Assembly: GCF_027580225.2 (NCBI RefSeq)
Contig: NC_073361.2
Span: forward strand, 30,057,001-30,121,000
Source of the DNA: Misgurnus anguillicaudatus
Lineage: Eukaryota > Chordata > Actinopteri > Cypriniformes > Cobitidae
DNA: 64,000 nt
Reading direction: 5' to 3'
In this document: in pieces, positions 27,774 to 47,798 of the stretch
Layout: each line of letters begins with the position of its first letter
How positions within the stretch are numbered: the stretch's first letter is position 1
The notes under the pieces: model-generated
What the model saw: the letters and a program-made list of their open reading frames with translations, nothing else
Told to the model about the DNA's origin: nothing
Database searches by the model: none
Translations under genes and position numbers: made by a program

Positions 27774-28738
27774 TTAAAGGGCACCTATTATGACCATTTA
27801 TACAAGTTGTAATACAAGTCCCAAAATGTGTCTGTGAAGTTTTAGCTCAAAGTACCCCACAGATCATTTATAATAGCATGTCTAAAATGCCTCTATTTGG
27901 ATGGGTGCACAAATTTGCTGTTTTGTGTCTGTACCTTTAAAGGTGCAGTGTGTAAATTTTAGCGGCATCTAGTGGTGAGGTTGCAAACTGCAACAAACGG
28001 CTTATCCACAGCGGACCCCTCGCTTTTGAAATGCATAGAGAAGCTACGGTAGATGCCACAGGACAAACATGTCTACATCAGAGGCAACTTTTTAAACAAA
28101 GTTTGTTCGTTAAGGGCTTCTGTAGAAACATGGTGACACAAAATGGTGGCTTTCACGTAAGGGGACCCGCAGTGTATGTACATAAAAACGTATTATGTTA
28201 AAGTAATTAAAACATAATTGTTCATTATTTGAGGTCTTTAGACACCCCTGATAATATAGTTACGTATATTATATTGCATTTCTGTCAAGAGATTTTTTTA
28301 AAAGTTACACACTGCACCTTTAAATGCGAATTAGCTACAGCTCCTCACTCCCTTACCAAAAGAGACAATGAGCGCTTTTGTTAAAATAGAGATCTGATTC
28401 CTGTGAATATAGACCGAGACAATAGTATCTCACTCTGTTGCTTTATCAGTGTGACATCACATTAACAAGAGAATCAAAACAGCATGGCTGCGTCCAAAAC
28501 CCAAGGCTGCTGATATGTTGCCTCGCTGCCTAATGTGGCAATGACTTTGGCAGCCTTAAAATGTCGAAGGCACTTTGAGATTTCGGACGCAGCCCATGTC
28601 TAATGAGACTGCTTTGATTTAATGTGGATTAAAAAAGGAGGTGGATTTTTTTCCGTTGTTGTGTTCACACTGCCAACACACACTCATGTCCAAACACCTT
28701 GGATTAAAAGTGGATTTTGCATAATAAGCGCCCTTTAC
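27774..28738. mobile_element. MITE, 'TTAAAGGGCACCTATTATG' family, hosting two insertions
   Basis: The left end TTAAAGGGCACCTATTATG pairs with the right end CATAATAAGCGCCCTTTA. The left has TTAA; the right reads TTAC, perhaps mutated. A family A MITE sits at 27937-28323. A small element with 'ggctgcgtcc' and 'ggacgcagcc' ends sits at about 28488-28596. Confidence 0.7.
27937..28323 (+). mobile_element. TTAA-flanked MITE, family A, copy 2
   Basis: The termini are TTAAAGGTGCAGTGTGTA and TTACACACTGCACCTTTAA. The interior closely follows the copies at 7501, 48061 and 56268. It is nested in the 27774-28738 element. Confidence 0.85.
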
Positions 28739-29437
28739 TTTGTTGTTTTTTTTCACATGCATATGTTAGTTCATGGGACTACTTTTTCCTTTTAAACATT
28801 TTTGCACAAGATGCACATGAAAGTTGACCACTACACTTTCTCCACTGATACAAATATAGAGAAATCAATCTCTGGTTTTCTTACTGCTCGCCCAAATTAA
28901 ATGAGTCTCTGGATATGAGTTATGTTGACCAACTTCAATGTCAAGCATGTGCAAGATGGCCTTATCTCATGTCCCTTGCCTTATATTTACCGCATATCAT
29001 TCAGCATAACATAGAGAAAAAACAGGCCATGATGTGACAGTTTAATTCTTATATAAGTCATCCAGTATATATCTGATAAACAGCAGCAGACACATTCAGT
29101 ACTTTTTGTGTGTGTGTGTGTGTTCGAATTCATAATAACAAACACACGTGTAGAGGTTAAGAAAACTTCACATCATTACGGTCCTATGTTTATACAGTAT
29201 TTAAGCTAACATACTGTAAGTGCATTGTTAGCGCATCTCACATTACAGAGATATAATTCACAGTAATTTCTGTGCTTTGTGAAACGGTTGGGTTAGCCTT
29301 AAGTGTTTATAAATACAGCTCTGTGAGTGAAAGGTTATCAAGTCAAAAATTTTAAACTGAAACAAAATCTTAAAATGTTAAAATATAAAATGTCTCGGCC
29401 GTGGATGTCTCGGTGTGAAAGTAGTTCTGTACGTTTG

Positions 29438-31090
29438 CTAAGAGACGAGCAGTTTGACTGTATATAAGAAAAGACCGCCGAGCCCGGCGACAGCTGCTAA
29501 AGCGACGGCCCTTACGACCAAAAACTCCATGGAGTCCTCCAGCTTGGTGTGCAAGCGGAGAACTTGTCTGTGAGTGTCTTCACGAGAGCTTGAGTTTTCG
29601 ATGACGTGGCTGGCCAGTCCACGCTTCTCATTGAGGGGCATCTGGGCAGCGATTCTCTGTTCGGCTTCTTCGTGGCTCAGGCCGTCTCGCTGCATGAGTC
29701 TGGACAGCTGTGTTGCTGGATCACTGTGGATTTACAGAAACGCAGAATAAGATCAGGTTTGACACCCTCTTATTGTTTACACATTAAAACAACATTTGCT
29801 TGGGTCTTTCCAAACATGTATTTGTTATTTCTCAAAGAATTTCAATGGTGCTTTTATCCATACAATGAATAGTGACTGAGGCTGTAAATCACTAACACTA
29901 TACAGAGGTTTGGAGTGAAACTTTGATTTACATTTATGCATTTTGGCAGGCGCTTAAACTGTCTGTTTCTTTAAAACAACTTTCTTTTTCAGATGATGTC
30001 ACCAAGCCCACCCCTTAATATCATGCACAGACATGGGACCCAAAATCAAATCATTTTTTGGCTTAAATATCTTATATCATTTAGAAATACATTGCATTAT
30101 AATATATAAATGAATTTCATGTAGACTTCGATGCAATAAACCACAAGGGGCTGTTTGGCCTGGTGCCTAAAACTCCCAGAACTCTGATAAAATCACGGTC
30201 ACATATGGCCTCGAGCCGTGTATTGCTTTTTTTACTGCAGCTTTGAATGTGACTCATCTAATCAGATTTTTGCTTGAACAGTTTGTTTTATAAAACAGAG
30301 GTTAAACATGACAATTAAAGCAATCAAACATAACTCACTAACATGCCCTGCAAAACATTATACATACTTGAAAGAGAGAAAATGAATATCTTACCAGTAA
30401 ACAACAACAGTGTGGGTCAAAAAACGAGTGAGACGTCGTGTTTCAAAAAGCAGAGGCACATCCAAAATCACATATCTGTAGCCTGATAAACCAATAGAAA
30501 CAATTAGATGACATTTATTTATGTATTATTGGCACATAAATGTTTCACTATACCCATGTGTGTGTCTGTAGCCTTTAATGAAGTACAGCAGAATCTGTTT
30601 GAACATTTCTTTATGTATCAGTGGATGCGTTATGGAATTAAGAAGTCTTCGTTTCTCGGGGTTGGAGAAGATGATCTGCCCCAGTTTCTGTCTGTCAATC
30701 TCTCCATTCTCTAACAAAACCTCCCGTCCAAAATGCTGCAGGATGAGCCTGTACGCTGGGCTCTCAATCTCCACCACTGACGGACAGAGACATTAAGCAT
30801 CACTTAACTTGTTAAATAAAGGTCAAATAATACATTTTCATATGAGAGTTAGTCGCAAAGATTGAGCAGGTGTATTTAAACCTTTTATTGATAACATATG
30901 CATGAGCGCAATGTGACTGTACAGGAATGTAAAGGGCAGTTATATTACATATGCATGCAAATGTGCAATGCATCAGACCTTTGCGAGCAACCACATCCGC
31001 ATCAATCACCGGACATCCCAGTTCTCTCAGCTGAGACGACACTGTGCTCTTCCCTGAAGCGATACCGCCAGTTAACCCCACCAGAAACAT
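29438..31090 (-). CDS. dcakd: Dephospho-CoA kinase domain-containing protein
   Basis: Four coding exons on the minus strand, 31090-30979, 30776-30573, 30482-30395 and 29723-29438, give 229 aa, close to the roughly 231 aa of mammalian DCAKD. The P-loop GGIASGKS (residues 8-15) follows the start directly. Family motifs [32 protein letters not shown] and HTVVVYCD follow in order. A hydrophobic C-terminal segment (about 203-226) suggests a membrane anchor. By homology it would phosphorylate dephospho-CoA in the last step of CoA synthesis. In animals COASY supplies most of that activity, so DCAKD's exact role is less settled. Introns 1 and 3 are GT-AG; intron 2 (30572-30483) appears to be GC-AG. 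A poly(A) signal is unclear; ATTAAA at 29046-29041 on the minus strand is one candidate. C1QL1 and DCAKD are neighbours in human too, supporting both calls. Confidence 0.93.
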
Positions 31091-31779
31091 GCTGAAATAG
31101 ACAAAAATCTGTTATTGTACTGTGTCTGTCATGCAGTACTGTCATTGAATATTAATCACTGGCGGCCTCTATCGGCAACAACTGAAAGTGCAGTGAGAAT
31201 TTGGACAAGCAAGATGATATAAAACATGATATAAAAACAGAAAAAAATATAAAACCACAACTGTGAAGATTAAACAACATTTAGACGTTAAACAACAATA
31301 TTATGATAGCTGTCTTATTTATAGCTGTACATTAACCATCATTTTCTCTCGTCTAGTTTATGTAGTTGAGTTTATCCGCTGCTTATGTTAATCCCTTCAT
31401 TCTTTTCGCCATATTAGAACTGTATTGAAATTAAACACACCTTTAAAAATATTAATGTGCTAAAATGCACTTACCTAACACCAATGACCTACTTCATGTA
31501 CTGTAAACAGTGATTGTCAAAGCTGTTCAGCATAAACAAGCGCAAAAATACAGACGAACCTTGAAGAAACGTCACAACATAACTTCAATGACACTCAATA
31601 GTCAATGATATCTAAAGAGTATGCAGTGCTTTCGTGAGACAAAAAAATAATCTCTAAATGTTTGTGTACATAACATTGACCTGTGTGCTTCAATGGAATA
31701 GTTCTCTTCTTCGTCGCAGTACAGTCAGCAACATCAGCGCCACGCACGAGCGCCGCCACACGGCTTGGAGAGGATGTAT

Positions 31780-31791
31780 ACGTCACTTCCG
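31780..31791 (-). promoter_or_regulatory. CRE-like and ETS-like sites of the dcakd promoter
   Basis: 'TACGTCAC' overlaps 'CACTTCCG' (an ETS site, CGGAAGTG on the minus strand). The local stretch 31725-31800 is GC-rich, as expected for a housekeeping promoter about 700 bp upstream of the dcakd start codon. A non-coding first exon is implied but not defined. Confidence 0.45.
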
Positions 31792-31823
31792 CATTTTCCA
31801 GAAGTTGCAGGTCGCAGGTTTGT

Positions 31824-31861
31824 CCATAGATATGTATAAAGGCCTTTATACATATCTATGG
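31824..31861. repeat. 38-bp perfect palindrome
   Basis: 'CCATAGATATGTATAAAGG' is followed at once by its exact complement, with no loop. The 8-bp direct repeat GGTTTGTC lies at 31817-31824 and 31861-31868, overlapping each edge by one base. Confidence 0.95.
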
Positions 31862-32164
31862 GTTTGTCTCTCTTTTACAGATTTAGTGGTGGAATCTAGA
31901 AAATGCAAAAGTTAAATTTTTGCGTTCTTTCCTATTTGTTTTGGCTAATTTAAACTGGTTTAAGCTGTTCTCCAATGTAGAAATGTATAACTTATTTTTA
32001 AACGTGTTTTTTATTTATATTAAATTATTGTTTGGTGTTTTTATTTTCGACTGCTAATGCACCTTAAGTCTGTAAATAATATTAAACTCTAAACTTTATT
32101 TATGTTAGCCAATGAATCAATGTTATTCTGTTTTACATGAAAATTAAAAGCATGTGCATGTACA

Positions 32165-32720
32165 CCCATACAGCAAAAATATATATATATAAAAATTTAT
32201 TTTTTCAAATAGAATTTTAAACATTCAAAATTTACAAAAAATATATGTGCTGAAATATATTTTGAAGTATGTTTACAAAATGTATTTTTTTACCAATATA
32301 TATTTTTGGCAATTTATGTATATTTTAAAATATATTTTAAAAATACATATATTTTAAAGCATTTATATTCGCATTGCATTGAAAGAAAAACTGTATGTTA
32401 CTAAATTGTGAACATAACAGGTTTGAAAAGGATCAAATTAAATGTATTTTCAACTGCAAAAATATATACATTTTATACTTATACTTTATACATTAAATTG
32501 AAACTTTTATATTTACCCCAGGAAAAACTGAATTGTTTATAAAAAATTAGAAATGTATTTGTTGCCCCTGAAATACATTTTGAAAAATAAAGGTTACAAC
32601 GAAATCTATTTTTACATTTTAAAAAATGTATTTAATTAAGCTTTACTTTCTACAAAATGTATTTTAGACATATTTTTGGCCAGATTAAAATGTATTTTTT
32701 TATTTTGTTTGCTGTATGGG
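32165..32720. mobile_element. AT-rich MITE with 'CCCATACAGCAAAA' ends
   Basis: The left end CCCATACAGCAAAA pairs with the right end TTTGCTGTATGGG. The interior is dominated by 'aaatatatttt' and 'tatttttggc' motifs. Internal relatives occur at 25270-25755 and 41380-41885. Confidence 0.75.
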
Positions 32721-33450
32721 CACAGACATCATAAGATCTCATGTACTGTGCAACCATGGACTGTTGATATATAGTTGATTTTTATATGTAATTTACAGTG
32801 TTCATATCCCACTTCAGTATAGTTTAGACTTGAGTAATTAAATAAATAAATTAATGAATTTAATGTAAGAGTTTTTAAATTACAGCTTTTTGTTTGTTAT
32901 CCAGATACTCAACTAGGACACTCAAGTGATGGTATGCAGGCATTAAATTGAAGAACTAGATCTTCTGGTTTTAGTCTAGCTATAATACACCTGTTGTTGT
33001 CATTTAAACACTCGGACCTTGATTAGCAGGTTTAGAAGTATATCTGATGGTGGTTACTTTTATAGCAACATATGTTGCAGATTTCTGTTACATTTTACAA
33101 CAAAAATGTATATGTAGAAGTAAAACATGTAAATAACATTTCTGTTATTTATGCCTAAAACAAACAAAAAAAAAACTTTTTGCCAACAAGACAAAAACTT
33201 TCATACAAGAATTATTTTCTGAAAATAATTATTAGCTATTAAATCAAACAATCTTAAGTAAATGTGGTACATTTTCAATAATATAATTATTATTATATTA
33301 AATTATACCACGGGTCTGTTGAATGCTGCATTCTGATTGGCTGAGAAATGTTCTATGGGTGTTGATTATTTTTCTGTAAACCGCACACCTAACCTTTCAA
33401 ATGTCTAAAAAATAGGCACCAGAGCAATGTTTGTGGTAACCGTGGTATAA

Positions 33451-33597
33451 AAGGAATAATTGACTCCGGTCCTTTGAATTATTTGAAAATAATGCACACC
33501 CGCGGTGTAACGGCACTCCGCTTCGCGTCGTGCCGCATTACCACCTTGGTGTGCATTATTTTCTTATAATTCAATGGCCCGTCGTCAATTATTCCTT
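33451..33597. repeat. Imperfect hairpin, about 147 bp
   Basis: 'aaggaataattgac' at the left pairs with 'gtcaattattcctt' at the right. The inner arms 'aaaataatgcacac' and 'gtgtgcattatttt' pair as well. The loop region is GC-rich ('cggcactccgcttcgcgtcg'), unlike its surroundings. Probably a MITE. Confidence 0.7.
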
Positions 33598-33624
33598 ACA
33601 AAATAAATTCTAATATAGATAAAT

Positions 33625-33826
33625 TTCCAAGACAGGGTTAAGATTAAGCCAGGACTAGGCCTTAGTTACATGTGATCATTAATGTAGTTTTTTCAAACAT
33701 ACTTTACCAAAAAAACATTACTGGTGTGCATCATGAGACAAAATTTGTCAGTGCAAGCTGCTTTCAGTTAAGACCGCTCAAACATGCATTTACATCATAC
33801 TTGACTTAAGCCCTGTCTGGGAAACC
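33625..33826. mobile_element. MITE, 'CCCAGACAGGG' family, copy 2
   Basis: The left end is 'tttccaagacagggttaag' and the right end 'cttaagccctgtctgggaaa'. The inner text 'agtgcaagctgctttcagtt' matches the other copies in reverse order. Confidence 0.7.
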
Positions 33827-33904
33827 AATAATGCATTACAAAAACATAGTGCATTGCAAAAAATGACAGACATGATAATAATGAAATGTTACTCTGTAAA
33901 CAAG

Positions 33905-36597
33905 TTTATTTTCATTTGGAAGAAAGAATATGGAAAATGTTTTTCTATCAAACAACACATTGATGCAGTTTTCACATAAATCTGACCTTGACCTGCTCTG
34001 TTATTGTGGCAGGTATGAGTTTGTTAAACAAAAATGACCTTAAAGATTAACTGAAACACACTGTACTGTAGACAGTTCTCATTTCTGAACATAACAGTCA
34101 TACAAAACAAAACAAGCATGTTTACATGAATCTGTTTGGGATATTTCAAGTTTGAAAAATCCATGATTGCTAAACGCTCATTTGTGTTTTATATGAAAAC
34201 AGAAGCAAAAGAAAAGAAGAAAAAAAAAACAAGAAATGCAATTTCCTTTTATTTAACAGCACATGACTTTCTGACACTTCAGAAGTGACACAATCTGTTT
34301 TCCACCCGTTTCACATGTGACTTTTCATGAACAAATTATAAAATTGCAAAAGTTCATTACGAAAGCTATTGTGCACAATGGAAGCGACATCTATAATAGT
34401 GTCTTTCATATTCATATTGAGCTAAAGCGAGAAATATTTACACGGTACAGAGGAAAATGTGTTCATAGAGCACCACGTCACGTGATAAACGTACATTGAC
34501 AAAGGCATATAGAGATTTCCTATGGAAGTTATCCACAGGTTTGAGCAAACTTTAAACAGAGAAAGAGAATGGCTTTGATTTCATGTCTTTGTCTCGTGAC
34601 TGACTGTGAGCTTCGCTTTAAAAAGAGTGAAATTATGTTTTATACATTTTTAAGACTGCTCAAGAATTATCTTGAGGTTTATAAGTGTTTTGCACCCAGT
34701 ACTATATAACATACAACTGAAATCCTCTACAGCTACAGCTTAGTCTAGATTTGTAGTATTTGGATAATCTGTTAATCTCAGTGCCAGTTAGTTATTGTAG
34801 ATGTTGGCTGGCTCATATAGTTGCTTTCAAAAATTCTTACAAAACAAGTGATACACATCCAGCATAACATGTTGCAATGTTGTGACAGTCATTGCATCTC
34901 ATGTGATTGGCACCTGGTGAGCATGAGAAGACATTTCAGTAATTTTTTGGGTTTGATGGTGTTTTTAATAGGATCAGCCCTCATGCAGCATTTGGTACCC
35001 TGTAAATCTGTCTTTAATAATTCATAAAATGTGCTTGACGTGTTTTGATTATAGTAAACAATGCATTAATAACTAGCATTTAATTTATGAATGGCTTATT
35101 AAAAAACGCTCCCATTTTCACAGTCTTTGCAAGCTACAGCCTGTGTGAATCCAATCCGAGCTGGAAGAATTGTGACGATGTGCATTCGCCAAATGCCGGC
35201 CTGTAAAATGGTATCATTTTGGCAAATTTCTCTCCATTAAGCATCAAAATGAGATGCATCCATCGTCATGCGTGAATAGTGTCTACTTCAGTTTGTGGGC
35301 ATTAAAAAAATCTCTCATCCTATTCTAGTTACTGTATCTCATGCACATAAATGCTATCATACATATACACAAAATGATTTTCACCCTCTAAATAGAAAAA
35401 CACTCCATAGTCAATGTAGTTGTAAATTCTAAGCAATAAAACTAGTTGTATTGAACTGAAACTGTCTGGGAGACTTTGAATTGTACATTCATGTTTGATA
35501 TAGTCACTATACAGGGTTCAATTAAATAAATTGTGATGTTAATTTGGAATCAGATTTTGTATACAACTTTGCACTTTGGCACAACATGTGCTAAATTTAG
35601 CCCTGTTTCATCATCAAAGAGTAGAATCAAAAACTGTCAAAAATAGTGCATGTGGTGCACATAAAATTAATAAAAATGCAATAATAAAAAAATGCATAGT
35701 TATGACCCAATTAGTAAAATCCAGGCTAAAGTCTCATAAACAAATGATTTGGAGCATCAAAGTTTGATTTCAAGTCAATATTAAAGATATCAAGATTATA
35801 TTTTCACAGCATGTTCCTTACATAATGTAGGATGATTTTATGTACAAAACAGTAAATAAAAAACGACTTTAGCTCGGTTTTTACATGGCAAGGTCATAAT
35901 TATCTAATGGCTTACGAAAACTGATATAGGCTATAAAATCACATCTAACATCAACATGAAATTGTGTTAATCTAATTGAAACAATTAAGGGCTACGGTAA
36001 ATCATCTGGAATGTTTGAAATCTGAACTAAACATTTCAGATTTACAATGCACATAACATATAGTATTAGTATAAAAAGAATTGACATAAAAATAATAAAT
36101 ATCAAAGTCAAAAGAGAGAAAGTGGGAAGATTATACTGCATTATTAGGAAATAAGGAAAAAGCAGGTCTCTAAAGATCTAGAGAACAGAAAGATCCTCAT
36201 CCATTCGAAATAAATACATTGAAGATATATATGTATATCTCCATCCATTTAAAAAGTTTCAAAGCCATTGAATGTAAAGCGGTGGTTATATGTAAAACAC
36301 CATTTTTTAGATGTCGTGTTGTGCTTTATTTTAACACACTCGCTGTTCGGCTGTTGATTAAATGTAATCCTCCTTTTTAATGAACACACTTTGTAAAAGT
36401 GTGATGCCCCCAATTTGTGTTTCGACCCCTGAGATGCATTCAAATTGATTAGTAAACACCTGCTGACATAGTGACAGTTTTAAGTTACATTTTGAAATAT
36501 AATAAAGTTTGAGTAAAACTTTTAAAATCAATTTGAACACATCTCTAGTTTGTCTATAACTGGTCAAGGCATCTGCTGGGATTTATTATTTCCTTTG
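33905..36597 (-). other. Probable fam171a2 3' UTR and flank
   Basis: About 2.7 kb of mostly single-copy AT-rich DNA follows the fam171a2 stop codon on the minus strand. AATAAA on the minus strand at 33910-33905 is a possible poly(A) signal. One repeat end (35770-35890) lies within it, so the true transcript end could be earlier. Confidence 0.35.
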
Positions 36598-44623
<8,026 letters not shown>

Positions 44624-44699
44624 CTTCAAAGCTACATCGCTTTTTCCAGCTCGTCAGCCGTATGGATATATGCCTGTGTGTTTTTAGACATGGTTGCCT

Positions 44700-47600
44700 G
44701 CATCCTTCTCTGTGTGATGCGGGATGCTGCGCTTCCTGCTGGATCTCATCACAGTTTCATTGTCAGTACCGGGGAAAACAGCGACCTCGTGTGGCCAACT
44801 TTGATTATACGTTTAAAATCTTTTTATGGTTTATAGTTTATGATAAAAAAATACCTAAACCATTTAGGCAATTTATATAGTTGTGTGTAGGCTACTGTGT
44901 TCATTGTGTATTTTCATATCGTGAATTCTGTCATAGAAGAAAAAAATATTACGTTGATATTTTTGTTATAGCTGCTTAAATGCAAAGTATATATAATTTT
45001 GACACTGCTCGCATTATCTGATTTTACACTGTTTTTTAGTAAAGTTTATTAGTTATATTTAAAAACTGAATTTGCCCTAAAAAAAGTGGTTTGTTTTATA
45101 TCGCCTGAGGGGAAGTTTAAAATGTTCCTCATGGAATGCTGCATAACAATGTGGTGCTTTTTGTCGCTAGATGGCGCAAGAGAGTTAGTGTAAATAATGT
45201 ATTCTGTTCTGGCTTGCTAATCAGTAAACAAATTATAATTAACCATGGTCAACGTTTGTACAGTAGTTTACCTTATGAATATTTCGACCTTAATAAATAT
45301 AACGACGGACTAATAAATATATAGTGTGTAAATTTAAAGATAAGTAGCTTTTAAAAGTGTAGAAAGGATCGAGTGAGCGGATCAAGAGCGCGGGATATTT
45401 GTTCAGCTCATATATTTCTATACGACATGAAATTATAAACAATCCTAAACTGGATAAACCCTAAACACAACCAAGCGATTGTTTATGTCAACGAACTCAA
45501 GTGCTCACTGATATTTTAGGTGGTGGGGGGCGGGTGATTTACACAAATTGTTTGTCTATCTGCTCATTCAACATTCATCGCAATGTTTGCTTAAGCATTA
45601 TTATTAAACAATATACTCTGCATCCCACGCCCAAGATCAAATTGTAAGCGATTTAAGTGCCGCCTATGCATACTATTTGATTGACGGCGGTGACGCCCAA
45701 TCACAACAGCGTTTCTAGTTCCTCGCGTCGCATTCTACATGATTATTTGCCAACCCGCCTGTCATGTTCTACATCGCACTCAGCGCCCATTGGTCAGGCC
45801 GGTAAACGTCACTACCTCCAGGCCAATCGGGAGGCACTTCCGAACCGCTTGTTAATTCCCGCCCTCGCGCTGTATCTATTACATTCTTTCGCACTAGAAC
45901 CAAAGATACTTTGTATCAGTCACGTATTTATCAGTTACATTCCCGCGCGCCATCAGGATATTATATCGAGATTAGTACATGCGCGCGAAATTGATCTGTT
46001 AGCCCCATTTTATGTTTGTGCTGCTGGAAAGCAGAAGGGAGGAAAAGAAGCTCCGTCACTTTGTTCCCGTCATCAGTGCATCCAGTGCACCCGTATCACC
46101 AGTAAACAGCAGGTAGGATGCGATGCTTTCTTGCGGTTACTGTATGCACATCTGATCCATGCTGTTCGCGGGAATACTGAAGTGTGTGGATGTAAACGTG
46201 TGTTTTTTTTACTAATGATGGTAGTTCTGTATTTTGTAGCTGATGTGCTAGAGCCATCACGCGTTATTGGCCTTGGTTATAGTAAAAGAAGATGGTGATA
46301 CACATCTATTGCTATTCGCTGGCATTAGAGTTGATTCACACGAATTTAATATTGATGCATTAACCACTAAATAGATATTTATGATAATTTGTTGCAAAGC
46401 TTTTAAATGTATAGTTGGTGGCTGCGTGTTATTTATTTATTTATTTGCTCCGTGTGTGTGTTTTACCCGCCAGGTATTTGATCTGATTTACTAACATCGA
46501 TTAGTTAACGATTAACATCACTGTTATGCAATATTTTCCCTGTCATTTACGTTGACAAGCACGTGCACTGATGTCTAAAACATGCTCCTTACGATTTGTT
46601 ATATTTCATTTTAATGTTATTATTTTAATCTTTTTATCATTTATGTATCAAATGAGTACACGACAGGGTTCTAGTGTGCATTTTATCAATTGATTTAATG
46701 CGTTATTTAAAATTAGGTGAAAGGTCATTTCGTGCTGCGCCCTCTTATGGGCACTTTTGAAAGTGCGTCTTAAGGACCGTTCCTCGTTTTCATATTTTTC
46801 CTTCAGTGTAATTGAATTTGAATAAGTGAAATAAGGTGAATTAGGACACGTTTTTTATTTTCACAGAGAAAAGTCACACTAATAAGTAGAGTACCTAAAT
46901 GAATGAGCTACTTTACATTTGTGCTTGTGCTTACCCTATTGAAAAAAGTCTCCCAGCTTTTTTTTTCCTGGTTTAGCAAGCTGGTCTAGATGTGATTTAG
47001 ATTGTGTTTTTGTTTTTAAGCTGGTCAAGCTGGTGGGTCAGCTGGTCTTCTAGCCTGACCTGCTAAGTCCAGCTTGACCAGCTTAAAAACAAAGATGGGG
47101 GAGGACCGCCTTAAATCAGCTAAAACCAGCTAAAGTTGGTAGGGAATATATTTATAAATGCATTTCTGTTGTTTTGGTTCATATGAATAAATACATTTTG
47201 TGTCTAAATGTCTAAATGTGTAGGCATGCTGTTTTTAATTCTTTGACAATGTAAACATTCCTTTACCATAAGCTACTTAATGTAACCACACACATCGAGC
47301 ATTTACAAATACTGTGGCAGTGTTTTTGTAAGCAGAATATTATATAGGTAGAGATGAGGGAACCATTTGCACTTGGTTGCTATAACGACACTGTTGCCAT
47401 AGATACGTCTTGTCTGGATGTAGAAGATATATATAAATATATTGTGTCTGGTCTATCTGAACACATGCTATGACAATATAACAGCAGAAAGAATGAGAGT
47501 TCATTGGGACGTGCCAGAAAGTATCAGGCTGCTCATGATGTGGAAAATTTGACTGTAGTTCCTCATTAAATGAAAACCTCAACAGAAAAGTTTGTGTCAG

Positions 47601-47798
47601 CGATCAGTGTTTTGTTCATGAAGGATAATGCAATATGTCTCATATATAGATTTATACTAGATGGTGATGATCATTCAGAAACATACTTTACATATTGAGA
47701 CTGAGGTGAGATGGGCGATTCACAGACTGCATAATGCCACTTTGCTGTAATGTTATTTGATTCTGCTGTTGTATAAGCTCGTCTTTCTCCATCTAGAA
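44700..47798. other. Divergent intergenic region, fam171a2 / cpt1a
   Basis: The two genes point away from each other across about 3.2 kb. The interval 45660-46120 is GC-richer, holds CCAAT boxes and may contain the untranslated first exon of cpt1a; 'cagcag' followed by 'gtaggatg' near 46111 could be its donor. Positions 46673-46760 match 52690-52783 in reverse. Positions 46955-47145 form an inverted repeat of 'ccagcttgaccagctt'-type units, a common fish MITE. The 205-codon open frame at 45681-46298 has no recognisable domain. Confidence 0.45.
45697..45827 (+). promoter_or_regulatory. Cluster of three CCAAT boxes, putative cpt1a promoter
   Basis: CCAAT lies at 45697-45701 and 45823-45827, and the inverted form ATTGG at 45789-45793, all in GC-rich DNA about 2 kb before the coding start. 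Spacing and composition fit an NF-Y-type promoter. It could serve cpt1a, fam171a2 or both. Confidence 0.45.

Noticed and set aside
30526..30573. Read-through of dcakd exon 2 into intron 2 as an alternative C-terminus
   Set aside because: It replaces the conserved [14 protein letters not shown] segment and stops after about 16 codons.
45681..46298. 205-codon plus-strand open frame
   Set aside because: It overlaps the CCAAT-rich promoter interval, shows no recognisable domain and probably reflects GC-richer DNA with few stops.
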